Source of the DNA: Rhodobacter sp.
GTDB lineage: Bacteria; Pseudomonadota; Alphaproteobacteria; Rhodobacterales; Rhodobacteraceae
DNA: 47,338 nt
Assembly (NCBI GenBank): GCA_020251025.1
Contig: JADCDI010000090.1
Coordinates: 1 to 47,338, forward strand
Direction: 5' to 3'
How positions within the stretch are numbered: the stretch's first letter is position 1; each line of letters begins with the position of its first letter. The notes beneath the pieces are model-generated. The model worked only from the letters and a program-made list of their open reading frames with translations, was not told the origin of the DNA and searched no databases. Position numbers and translations under genes: made by a program. This document shows, in pieces, positions 25,858 to 33,786 of the stretch.

Positions 25858-26179
25858 CCGGGGGGCAGGTCACCATCGTCATGCTCCCGGCAGTCCCCGG
25901 CGCTTGACCAGCCCGGACATCTCCGGGATCATGGTCGGCACCAGAAGCTGCACCACCTCATGAGACACAATCCATCGACCAAGGCCGCTCATAGACCCAG
26001 AAAAAGGCCATCGTGGGCTTCAGAACCGACCGCAGCCCCTCTCGGAAAGGGGTTCCATGAATACCGCAGGCCGACAGCACTCACTATCGCCTTCGGAACT
26101 CCCTTCTGTTACGCGTGTCTCGGCTGCAATGTTGTTGTTAGGGGGAATGAATCATGAAAAGGCTTCGTCGGAGGCAAGC
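25858..26179. other. IS debris and leader of the glycan locus
   Basis: About 320 bases without an intact gene. The left part probably belongs to further, unrecognised transposon scraps. The right part leads into the Gfo/Idh/MocA gene and may hold its promoter, but no clear pair is seen. Confidence 0.35.
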
Positions 26180-27262
26180 ATGAGTATCCCCATCCGTTTT
26201 CTTGTCTCGGGGCCAGGCCTGATCGGAAAGAAGCACTGCGCGCTAATCCGCGATAGAGAGGGTTGCGAATTGGCGGCTGTTGTCGCTCCAGATACGCCCG
26301 AGAACCGGGCTACAGCTGCCGGTTTCGGCGCGGCGTTCCATACCTCACTAGAGGAGGCGCTAGGCAAGACCGGTGATTCGGGCACCCGAATTGACGCGGT
26401 CATCATCAGCTCGCCCAATGCCGTCCACTTTGATCAGGCTCTTGCATGTATTGAACGCAAGATACCGGTCTTGGTCGAAAAGCCAGTCACCAATACGCTT
26501 GTCAGCGCACGTGAACTCGCTCGCCGGGCCGCGCTGGCCAAGGTGCCCGTGCTGGTCGGGCATCATCGCACGTATAGCACCCTGCTGTCCGTCGCGGATG
26601 ATTTCCTGCGGTCGGAGCACTTTGGGCGACTTGTCTCGGTCATGGGATCGGCTCAGTTCTACAAGCCAACACAATACTTCGCCGATGGTGCTTGGCGGAC
26701 ACGAATTGGTGGGGGACCGATCCTCATCAACCTGATTCACGAGATCGGGCTGATGCGGCACTTTTGCGGCGAGATATTCTCGGTGGTCGCCTTGGCCAGC
26801 AGTTCTGTCCGGAATTTCGAAGTTGAGGACAGCGTGTCGATCAGCTTTCGGTTCACCAATGGAGCACTGGGTACCTTCATGCTGTCTGATACGGCCGCAA
26901 GTTCGAAGAGTTGGGAGATGACTGCAGGCGAGAACCCCGCCTACCCAAACTTCCCGGACGAAGACTGCTACCATTTCGCCGGCACACGAGGATCGCTCGA
27001 CTTCCCCAGCATGCGTGTCCGCAGCTACTCCAGCGAAGCGGATCAATCTTGGTGGGTTCCATTCGTCTCACGACGACTGGCGACCGTGCGTAAGGACCCG
27101 CTTGCGGCGCAACTTGATCACTTCATCGCCGTTGTAAAGGGCGAAGAGGAACCAATCGTCACGGCACATCACGGTTACAGAAACATGCTCGTCATCGAAG
27201 CGATCACCCGTTCCATTCGTGAGGCGAGAATCGTAGAACTGGCCGAACTGGAAACCGAGTAG
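26180..27262 (+). CDS. Gfo/Idh/MocA-family NAD(P)-dependent sugar dehydrogenase
   Basis: A 360-residue oxidoreductase: Rossmann domain at the N-terminus (IRFLVSGPGLIGKKHCALIR, with the expected GxGxxG altered to GPGLIG), IDAVIISSPNAVHFDQALAC, then VPVLVEKPVTNT carrying the family's EKP motif. The C-terminal domain has GGGPILINLIHEIGLMRHFC with the family's conserved catalytic His region. The substrate is unknown; relatives oxidise NDP-sugars. ATG 26180 is chosen for GGAGG six bases upstream; in-frame ATGs at 26147 and 26057 are weaker. First of three closely spaced genes (12 bases before the ATP-grasp gene), probably one operon for a modified surface sugar. Confidence 0.88.
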   Translation: MSIPIRFLVSGPGLIGKKHCALIRDREGCELAAVVAPDTPENRATAAGFGAAFHTSLEEALGKTGDSGTRIDAVIISSPNAVHFDQALACIERKIPVLVEKPVTNTLVSARELARRAALAKVPVLVGHHRTYSTLLSVADDFLRSEHFGRLVSVMGSAQFYKPTQYFADGAWRTRIGGGPILINLIHEIGLMRHFCGEIFSVVALASSSVRNFEVEDSVSISFRFTNGALGTFMLSDTAASSKSWEMTAGENPAYPNFPDEDCYHFAGTRGSLDFPSMRVRSYSSEADQSWWVPFVSRRLATVRKDPLAAQLDHFIAVVKGEEEPIVTAHHGYRNMLVIEAITRSIREARIVELAELETE

Positions 27263-27274
27263 GATAGACTGCGG

Positions 27275-28414
27275 ATGAAAGTTCTGCTGCTCGATACGGC
27301 CTTCGCCGCAGCGCCCATATACGACGCTCTCGTTGCAGCCGATTATGAGGTCTGGGTCATGGGCAACCGACCCCAAGATCTGTTAGCACAGCGCGCCCGG
27401 GGGCGCTGGATCGAACAGGACTATAGCGATGCCGTCGCAGTCGAGACTAAAGTTCTTGCAGGCGGGTTCGCACGGGTAATCCCAGGGTGTACGGATGTCT
27501 CCATCACGACATGTGCCCATCTTTCCGTGATGCAGGGGCACATGGATGCGGGCGATATCAACACGGCCATAAGCGACAAGGCCCGCTTTCGAGAGATCAG
27601 TGCTCGCATCGGGATGCGCGCCCCAAGGGTCGTTAAGCCCGAGGCGCTCCCCGCCGCGGGTCGCTTGATCTGCAAGCCAGTCGATGCCTTCAGCGGTCGC
27701 GGCATTTCCGTCTTTGAGGCGTCTGAGCCGGGGGCACTGCGCAGGGCGCTGGATATCGCAAGTGCTGCAAGCCCGTCCGGACGATCCGTGATCGAGACTT
27801 TCGTTGAGGGGCAGTTGTACAGCTGCTCCGGTTTCCTCGAAAGAGGACATCTGGTCGATACCTTCTACGTCATCGAGGGTTCATCTGCCAATCCGTTCGC
27901 CGTGGACACAAGCTATGTTACGGACGAGGTTTCGCCAACCTATCGCGCAGAACTTGAGAAAAGCCTGGAAACGCTGGCCGCCGAATTGAAGCTGGCAGAT
28001 GGGCTTTTGCACACCCAGTTCATTCTTGCCGAGGATGGTGCCTATGTCGTCGAAGTTTCGCGCCGCTGTCCCGGCGACCTTTATTCTCTGCTCATCGAGT
28101 TTTCGACCGGCTATCCCTATGCCGCCCGTTACGCCTCGTACTTCGTGGGAGGGCGGATGGCCGCCTCACCCGGCAGCCGCCGACATATCTTGCGCCACAC
28201 CGTGACATCGGGTGCCGACAGTGTCTATGGCGGGCTGAAGCTGGATCGCTCCCTGCCGACTCATTCGTTCTTCCCGTTATTGTCTATGGGCCAGAGACTG
28301 CTCGCGCGGCAAGGCAACCGTGCAGGAATCCTCTTCTGCGAAGCACCGGATCGCCAGGAGTTGATCAAGATGTATCGCCGGTTTATCGAGCGACAAGCCT
28401 ATAGGGTTGATTAA
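27275..28414 (+). CDS. ATP-grasp domain ligase
   Basis: A 379-residue protein. The N-terminal part (MKVLLLDTAFAAAPIYDALV) is a pre-ATP-grasp Rossmann-like domain. The ATP-grasp core includes GRLICKPVDAFSGRGISVFE (ATP-binding Lys), VIETFVEGQLYSCSGFLERG and HTQFILAEDGAYVVEVSRRC, the metal-binding strand. Enzymes of this type join a carboxylate to an amine, often an amino acid. Between a sugar dehydrogenase and an aminotransferase it may acylate an amino sugar or add an amino acid to a glycan. The exact substrate cannot be read from sequence. AGGA lies 10 bases upstream of ATG 27275. Confidence 0.85.
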   Translation: MKVLLLDTAFAAAPIYDALVAADYEVWVMGNRPQDLLAQRARGRWIEQDYSDAVAVETKVLAGGFARVIPGCTDVSITTCAHLSVMQGHMDAGDINTAISDKARFREISARIGMRAPRVVKPEALPAAGRLICKPVDAFSGRGISVFEASEPGALRRALDIASAASPSGRSVIETFVEGQLYSCSGFLERGHLVDTFYVIEGSSANPFAVDTSYVTDEVSPTYRAELEKSLETLAAELKLADGLLHTQFILAEDGAYVVEVSRRCPGDLYSLLIEFSTGYPYAARYASYFVGGRMAASPGSRRHILRHTVTSGADSVYGGLKLDRSLPTHSFFPLLSMGQRLLARQGNRAGILFCEAPDRQELIKMYRRFIERQAYRVD

Positions 28415-28500
28415 GAATTGGTCGCCAGTACCATGCCAGTTTCTGTTGGCCACGTTAGCCGTTCCAAGCCTGTGTCCGACCAAACCGCTAAAGGGTAATC

Positions 28501-29616
28501 ATGTCCAGACCTCTTTATGTAACCCGGCCTCTGCTGCCCGATCTCGGTGACGTAAACGCGATGCTTGGTGAGATATGGCGGACACAGTTCGTAACGAACG
28601 GGGGGCCCTTTCACGAAAAACTCGAAAGCGCCCTGAAAGAGACCCTTGGCGTGCCGACTGTGGAACTCTTCAACAATGGTACGATCGCCCTGCTTGTGGC
28701 CCTGAAGCTCTTCGGTCTGCCGCCGGGAAGCGAGGTGATCACGACCCCCCTCACCTTCGCTGCGACCGCTCACTCTATTCACTGGAACGGGTTGCGGCCC
28801 GTCTTCGCTGACGTATCTCCCGACACGCTGACCATCGATCCTGCATCGGTCGAAAAGGCGATCACCCCCATGACGTCGGCCATTCTCGGGGTGCATGTGT
28901 ATGGCACGGTCTGTGACGTCGATGCGCTGCAGAACATCGCCGACCGTCATGGACTGAGGCTGATCTATGATGCAGCCCATGCTTTCGGCACGACCATCAA
29001 CGGGCAGCCGGTTGCCGTGTTCGGAGATGCATCGGTCTTTTCCTTTCATGCGACCAAGCTCTTCACAACGCTTGAGGGTGGAGCGATCGCAACGCCCCGC
29101 TCCGCCGACCATGAGATGATTTATTTCCTGCGGAATTTTGGCATCAAGAGCGAGGAAGAAGTCGTTTCGATCGGCATCAACGGAAAGATGAACGAGGTCC
29201 AGGCCGCGATTGGTCTTCTGAACCTTCCGAAAGCCCCGGTTGAACGGGAAGCCAGGACGCGTCTGCGTGCAAAGCTGGACGCAGCACTCTCGGGCCTTCC
29301 GGGCATAGGACTGCAACCGGTGCAGTCAGGCGTAGGTCAGTCGGAACAGTATTATCCCGTTGTGATCAACGCGGATATCTTTGGGCGGAGCCGCGACGCG
29401 ATCTATACTGCGCTGAAGGAGCGCGGCATCCTGTCACGGAAGTACTTTCACCCCATCTGCACGGACTTCGCCCCCTACCGCGGCTTCCCGATTGTTTCAA
29501 CGCGCAACACACCTTACGTTTCCGAGGTTAAGTCTCAGGTCCTTTGCCTGCCGTTCTTCAGCGGAGTGAAGGACGAGGATGTTGAGGATATCCGGGCTGT
29601 GTTTCATGGCACGTGA
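28501..29616 (+). CDS. DegT/DnrJ/EryC1/StrS-family PLP aminotransferase
   Basis: A 371-residue sugar aminotransferase. The PLP lysine is Lys186 in VFSFHATKLFTTLEGGAI; the cofactor Asp is in LIYDAAHAFG; the N-terminal substrate region reads WRTQFVTNGGPFHEKLE. It transfers an amino group to a keto-sugar nucleotide. It follows the ATP-grasp gene by 86 bases, with AAAGGG upstream of ATG 28501. With the dehydrogenase and ligase it forms a plausible oxidise-aminate-acylate route for an amino sugar of the cell surface. Confidence 0.92.
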   Translation: MSRPLYVTRPLLPDLGDVNAMLGEIWRTQFVTNGGPFHEKLESALKETLGVPTVELFNNGTIALLVALKLFGLPPGSEVITTPLTFAATAHSIHWNGLRPVFADVSPDTLTIDPASVEKAITPMTSAILGVHVYGTVCDVDALQNIADRHGLRLIYDAAHAFGTTINGQPVAVFGDASVFSFHATKLFTTLEGGAIATPRSADHEMIYFLRNFGIKSEEEVVSIGINGKMNEVQAAIGLLNLPKAPVEREARTRLRAKLDAALSGLPGIGLQPVQSGVGQSEQYYPVVINADIFGRSRDAIYTALKERGILSRKYFHPICTDFAPYRGFPIVSTRNTPYVSEVKSQVLCLPFFSGVKDEDVEDIRAVFHGT

Positions 29617-29732
29617 GAATATCCGAACACAGCTGCGTGTTCCGTGCCCTCAGCGTTTGCAGAGCCACGCAGCCAAGGCGTACCCAAGATGTTTCAATGG
29701 ATAACGGCGCGCACCGTCCCGATCCGAGACTG

Positions 29733-29755
29733 CCTCTGCACGAGCAGCGCAGAGG
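29733..29755. terminator. hairpin between convergent aminotransferase and FkbM genes
   Basis: CCTCTGC and GCAGAGG form a perfect 7-bp stem with a 9-base loop, in the gap between two convergent genes. No U-run; weak support as a terminator. Confidence 0.35.
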
Positions 29756-29827
29756 ACGTCTCTATCCGACAATGCCGCCAAAAGCGCTGCGCGATCCCCG
29801 TCCCGTTCAGTCAGGTCGAGAGGCGCT

Positions 29828-30652
29828 CTAACCGATGCCCCAGGTCAACGCGGGATGGTCGGCCGGGACGAAGAACTTGTCCACTCCGGAGATCTGCATG
29901 GGAACCGGCCGCCCTGCTTCCCTGGCGACGATGACCCGGTAGCCGGCCTGCTCGAGCAGTGGCTGGACGCTTTTCTCCGACGTCACGCCTTCGTGCTCTT
30001 CGACGGTGATGAAGCCAAACTTATACTTGCTGAAATCGAAGGCCTCCAGAATTTCCTTCTCCGACCCTTCGGTGTCGATGGAAATGTAATCAATGTGCCC
30101 CGGCGCGGAATGGTAGTCCAGTAAATCCATAAGGCTTATCGTGTCCACATCATAGGAGGCTCTGACGCTTCCGAGGTACGTATGGTCTTCCTGCGACGAA
30201 GAATTGCCGGGCCTGTCGGACTCGAAGAAGCCGACCTGCTGCCCGGTTTTGCCGGCGACGCACCTGAAATCGATGGCGGCCCTCCGGTTGCGCGGCAGGC
30301 TCTCCCGCCAGTACCTTGAGGGCTCTGCGAGGATGCCCGTCCAACCGAAGCGCTGCTCGAGGGACAGGGTGTTGCTAATGGCCATTCCGTCGCAGGCGCC
30401 GAATTCGACGAAAAAACCCTCTCGCTTGCAACCGCTGAAGATGTAGGCGAATACATCCTGCGCATGTTCGGCCGGTGTCTTCAGGATCATGTCGATGATC
30501 TCCGACGCGTTTGCGGAGGGATAGATATCAACCGCGCGACCCGCTATCTGCAGGAGCTTCTTCAAGCGCTCTCGCTGGGCAATCGTGTACTGAAGAGCAA
30601 GCACAAGCTCCTCGTACTTCTGGTTTGCTTCTTCGAGCGTTGATGCGATCAT
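29828..30652 (-). CDS. FkbM-family methyltransferase
   Basis: A SAM-dependent methyltransferase of 274 residues: FFVEFGACDGMAISNTLSLE is motif I, followed by TGILAEPSRYW. IDYISIDTEGSEKEILEAFD is the FkbM signature (D-x-E-G-x-E). KFGFITVEEHEG follows. An N-terminal coiled stretch (STLEEANQKYEELVLALQYT) precedes the domain. Likely O-methylates a glycan or its precursor. ATG 30652 is chosen for AGAGGA seven bases upstream; upstream in-frame ATGs (30676, 30757) run into IS30 sequence. It converges on the aminotransferase gene. Confidence 0.85.
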   Translation of the reverse strand: MIASTLEEANQKYEELVLALQYTIAQRERLKKLLQIAGRAVDIYPSANASEIIDMILKTPAEHAQDVFAYIFSGCKREGFFVEFGACDGMAISNTLSLEQRFGWTGILAEPSRYWRESLPRNRRAAIDFRCVAGKTGQQVGFFESDRPGNSSSQEDHTYLGSVRASYDVDTISLMDLLDYHSAPGHIDYISIDTEGSEKEILEAFDFSKYKFGFITVEEHEGVTSEKSVQPLLEQAGYRVIVAREAGRPVPMQISGVDKFFVPADHPALTWGIG

Positions 30653-30713
30653 GTTCGGATCCTCTGCGTGCCGCATTAAATCGGGCTCTGCACTGAAATG
30701 GCACAGCTTGGTC

Positions 30714-31150
30714 TCAAGTTTCAAGTGCAACGGTTGATCTGAAGGCCGCGATTTCATCGGCCATAGCTTCGGCGGGTGTTCTTCAGCCCAGTGTCCTTCT
30801 CGGGCGGTTGTTCATCAATGCGGCGACATCATTGAGCCAGGTCTGGCTGACGTCGCTCAGATCGGTGCCCTTGGCCATGAACTGGTGAAGCAGGCCGTTG
30901 GTGTTTTCGTTGCTGCCACGTTGCCAGGGGGCGTGCGGATTGCAAAACCAGATGTCGATCTTCAGGCGGCGCGCCAGTTCCGGATGGCAGGCCATCTCGG
31001 ATCCGCGGTCATAGGTCATGCTCTTGAGCAGTGCGTCGGGCAGTCGTTTCATCTGGCGCGTGAAACTGCCCAGAACGGCGTCGGCACCGTTGCCGTTCAT
31101 CTTGCACAGAACGGCGAAGCGGGTCCTGCGCTCTGTCACATCCCGCGACC
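30714..31150 (-). pseudogene. IS30-family transposase, 5'-truncated and with a nonsense codon
   Basis: The leftward frame reads ERRTRFAVLCKMNGNGADAV, MTYDRGSEMACHPELARRLK, HAPWQRGSNENTNGLLHQFM and LMNNRPRRTLG, the catalytic DDE region of IS30 transposases. TGA at 30783-30785 replaces the Trp expected in LGWKTPAEAMA; the frame then continues RTPAEAMADEIAAFRSTVAL to a natural stop at 30714. The N-terminal HTH region is gone, replaced from about 31184 by an unrelated repeat. The element is dead. Confidence 0.82.
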
Positions 31151-31183
31151 GGAGCCACTCAGGTGCTTGATCCCTTGAGCGCA

Positions 31184-31324
31184 GGGCCATTGCGTTTGGG
31201 ATTTTGGTGCTTCCAAACGTGAACATACGTGGAACAATGGGGCGTTTCTGGTCGAGTTCTACAGCGAATTTCACCAGATCTCTTCATGAACACGGCCTGA
31301 TAGTTTCAAAAGTGATTCCTCTGC
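31184..31324 (+). repeat. 141-bp direct repeat, copy A
   Basis: It aligns without gaps to 31610-31750 at roughly 84% identity by eye, sharing for example CGTGAACATAC, TTCTGGTCGAGT and CACCAGATCTCTTCATGAA. Copy A abuts the IS30 fragment. No gene is seen in the following 31325-31609 stretch. Confidence 0.7.
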
Positions 31325-31609
31325 CCTGAGCATGGTTTGGGCAATCGCCTGGCGCGCCTGCCTAACCCGAAACCTACCAGTATCAGCCACAGCGACTCTC
31401 GTCATGACCAAGGGACGAACGGGGGGGGCAGGTCACGCATACTGTCCTTCAGAGGGCTATTGCGAAGCGCTCCTGATTACGTTAAATAAGGAAGGCTTGG
31501 GCATAGCTTCCAAAGAGAGGAAACGTTCCCACAAACATGTACTAGGCGCAAGAGTACAGGCAAGGCAGGTGCTATGCGCACACTGAATGCGGGCCTCCGT
31601 CCTCCCTCA

Positions 31610-31750
31610 GGGCCATCGTTTTTGAGATTTCGGTGTTTCCAGACGTGAACATACATAGAACAATGGCGCGCTTCTGGTCGAGTGATCCAACGGATTTCAC
31701 CAGATCTCTTCATGAAGACGCCCTGACAGTTTCAAACGCGATTCCCCTGC
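31610..31750 (+). repeat. 141-bp direct repeat, copy B
   Basis: Second copy, 426 bases from copy A and ending 62 bases before the glycosyltransferase-like gene. Its position suggests a promoter/leader unit that was duplicated, perhaps with a now-lost paralogous gene behind copy A. Confidence 0.65.
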
Positions 31751-31812
31751 GTCGTCCCTCGGTAGGCTTCGCTCATCGAGCGCGCACAAATCAAGGTTGA
31801 AGAGCAATTTCT

Positions 31813-33102
31813 ATGCCCAGCAAGCCCATGAAGTTCTTCGCCAACATCGCGGCCTTCTTCGGGCCGACGAAAGATGCACGCCGCAGGATCAGGCGTAGAA
31901 TCCTGGGAGAGACCAAAGAGCACGTCAGGAAGGAGTCGAATGCGCTCGCGACATTCAGCGAGGTTGCAGTCCTGACACGCGCACAGGACTTCCTGTTTCC
32001 AGTGAGCGCTATGAAGTCGAGGCGCCTCATGGTCATGGTCGTGCCCGAGCACAACGACATGAGTGGCGGAATCTATTCCTTCTTCTCGATTGCCAACCAG
32101 ATGCATGCCATGAGGCGCATCCATGGCTATGACGTGCTTGTCATGACACGACCGAACGAGACGGGACATACTTACGTGAGGCTGAAGGCCTTTCGTAACG
32201 CTGAGACAGTCTACAGGTTTGAGCAGATCTTGCTCTGCGACAAGGTCGAGGAGCTATACCTCCATATTCCGGAATATGCGGCGCGATACTTCTACGATCT
32301 TCTGTCTCCCGAACTTCTGAAGTATCTGAAAACCCGGAAGAAGCTCTACATCAACATCATGAACCAGAATATCAAGCTGATGCCTGAGGCGTCGGTGTTT
32401 AGGAATCTGAGGGGGCTTGCAACGGAAATTTCACAATCTGTTGCCCATCACGCCTATTTCGGGCAGGATTTTGCTGATCGCTATAATCTTCCAACGCTGC
32501 TCCTGCCCGCCTACACTGATTTAAGCCCATACCCTGGATCAACTTTCGAGGAGAAACGGAAGCTCATCATTTATTCCCAGGATGAGGCTCCTCACCGCAG
32601 GGCATGTCTCGCCATTCTCGAACGGGAGTTCAGCGACTACGAACTGGTCGAAATCCGGGGCATGTCCTTTGATCGATACATGCAGCTTGCGACGGACTGC
32701 CAGTTCTCGATTTCATTTGGCGAAGGCTTTGACGGATACGTCGCCCAGCCTATTCAGCAGGGAGGTATCGGGTTGACGGTGTATCGCGAAGAGTTTTTTC
32801 CGTCAGACGAGTTCTTGAAGTATTACAACATATTCGCATCAGAAGAAGAGATGGTTTCGGAACTTGCGTTGAGAATGCGACGCCTTTCTGCTGATCCCGA
32901 ACTCTACAAGTCTTTGAACAGGGCATTCAAGGAAGAACATGACAAACTCTACAGCTTTGGGGACTATGTCGGGTGTATTCGGAAACTCGTTTTGCGCGAC
33001 TTCGATCTTTTTCCTACTCAGAATGCTGCAGTATCCGTCATCACCCTCGAGGATCAAGAATCTCTGAACCGCCCCGGGTTTGCCGGAGGCTCCAACTCTT
33101 GA
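31813..33102 (+). CDS. glycosyltransferase-like protein of a surface glycan locus
   Basis: A 429-residue cytosolic protein. SRRLMVMVVPEHNDMSGGIY followed by SFFSIANQMH resembles the start of a GT-B glycosyltransferase. A Rossmann-like second half has KLIIYSQDEAPHRRACLAIL, YELVEIRGMSFDRYMQLATD and QFSISFGEGFDGYVAQPIQQ-GG, the usual acceptor/nucleotide region with Glu. The C-terminus is helical. GC is visibly lower than in neighbouring genes (A/T-rich third positions), a sign of transfer. I cannot name donor or linkage; a family-level call. It stands alone after copy B of the 141-bp repeat. Confidence 0.6.
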   Translation: MPSKPMKFFANIAAFFGPTKDARRRIRRRILGETKEHVRKESNALATFSEVAVLTRAQDFLFPVSAMKSRRLMVMVVPEHNDMSGGIYSFFSIANQMHAMRRIHGYDVLVMTRPNETGHTYVRLKAFRNAETVYRFEQILLCDKVEELYLHIPEYAARYFYDLLSPELLKYLKTRKKLYINIMNQNIKLMPEASVFRNLRGLATEISQSVAHHAYFGQDFADRYNLPTLLLPAYTDLSPYPGSTFEEKRKLIIYSQDEAPHRRACLAILEREFSDYELVEIRGMSFDRYMQLATDCQFSISFGEGFDGYVAQPIQQGGIGLTVYREEFFPSDEFLKYYNIFASEEEMVSELALRMRRLSADPELYKSLNRAFKEEHDKLYSFGDYVGCIRKLVLRDFDLFPTQNAAVSVITLEDQESLNRPGFAGGSNS

Positions 33103-33117
33103 GTAGGATCGAGCATC

Positions 33118-33196
33118 ATGAGCAAGACCACGAACAAGTTTTCCCCTGAGGTGCGCGAGTGGGCGGTGCGGCCGGTTTTCGAGACAGAGGGTCAGT
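33118..33196 (+). pseudogene. IS3-family OrfA 5' fragment
   Basis: The frame opens MSKTTNKFSPEVREWAVRPV, matching the N-terminus of IS3-type OrfA proteins (MSKTTNKFSPEVRERAVRMV), and loses the match after about 27 codons where IS110 sequence begins. Confidence 0.7.
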
Positions 33197-33406
33197 GGCG
33201 GAAGGGCAACCGTCAGGACCGCCCTCTATCTCGTCGCCCTGCATGCCTCCCGTCACTCGGCGATGTTCAGAGCGTTCCGGCAGAAGCTGCAGGAGGCCGG
33301 AAAACAGGTGAAAGCCGCTTTGACTGCGACGGCCAGGAAGCTGCTCAGCGTGCTCAACAGCATGGTCGCGGAAGGCACCTACTTCCGGGAGGTTCAGTCA
33401 ACCTGA
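33197..33406 (+). pseudogene. IS110-family transposase C-terminal fragment
   Basis: In a different frame from the IS3 piece, the sequence reads GGRATVRTALYLVALHASRH then SAMFRAFRQKLQEAGKQVKA and TARKLLSVLNSMVAEGTYF, the C-terminus of IS110/IS116 transposases, ending at a stop at 33404. The junction with the IS3 fragment is sharp. The end overlaps the 3' end of the opposing dcm fragment. Confidence 0.75.
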
Positions 33407-33780
33407 ATATAGTTGCCGTCAAACCCGGCGCAGTTCACGTCTTCGACCCGTACGATCCTTTCCCCCAGCCACCCCATCACATTGACCGCCATGCTGTTTC
33501 CCAGCGCTTTGTAGCGCGGCCCGTCCGGTGTCGAGTTCCGGCGGCGCCAGGGCACGTCGGTATAGTCGTCTGGGAACCCCTGCAGCCGCTCGCATTCGCG
33601 CGGGGTGAGCCGCCGGACGGCCCAGACCAGTTCCTCGGCCTCTTGCGCCACATAGGTGCGGGATGACCCACCGGACGCCGCGCGCATGCTGGCCGTGTCG
33701 TGCGGCGCTTCCGGCATGGCACCGCCGTCGCGCCCGCGCAGATCGAACGCGACTGCCTGCGGCACTGTCCGCGCCTCGAG
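33394..33780 (-). pseudogene. dcm: DNA cytosine methyltransferase, 3' part (split by IS)
   Basis: The leftward frame starts at the IS target (YTLEARTVPQAVAFDLRGRD) and contains AVRRLTPRECERLQGFPDDY (motif IX region) and YKALGNSMAVNVMGWLGERI (motif X). It is the missing C-terminus of the fragment at 35279-36460. Removing the IS and one copy of the 6-bp repeat rejoins them in frame. Confidence 0.85.
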
Positions 33781-33786
33781 TGTGTA

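Noticed and set aside
33118-33666. 182-codon plus-strand gene after the glycosyltransferase-like gene
   Set aside because: It is a chance fusion of an IS3 OrfA start, an IS110 C-terminus read in the wrong frame, and antisense dcm sequence.
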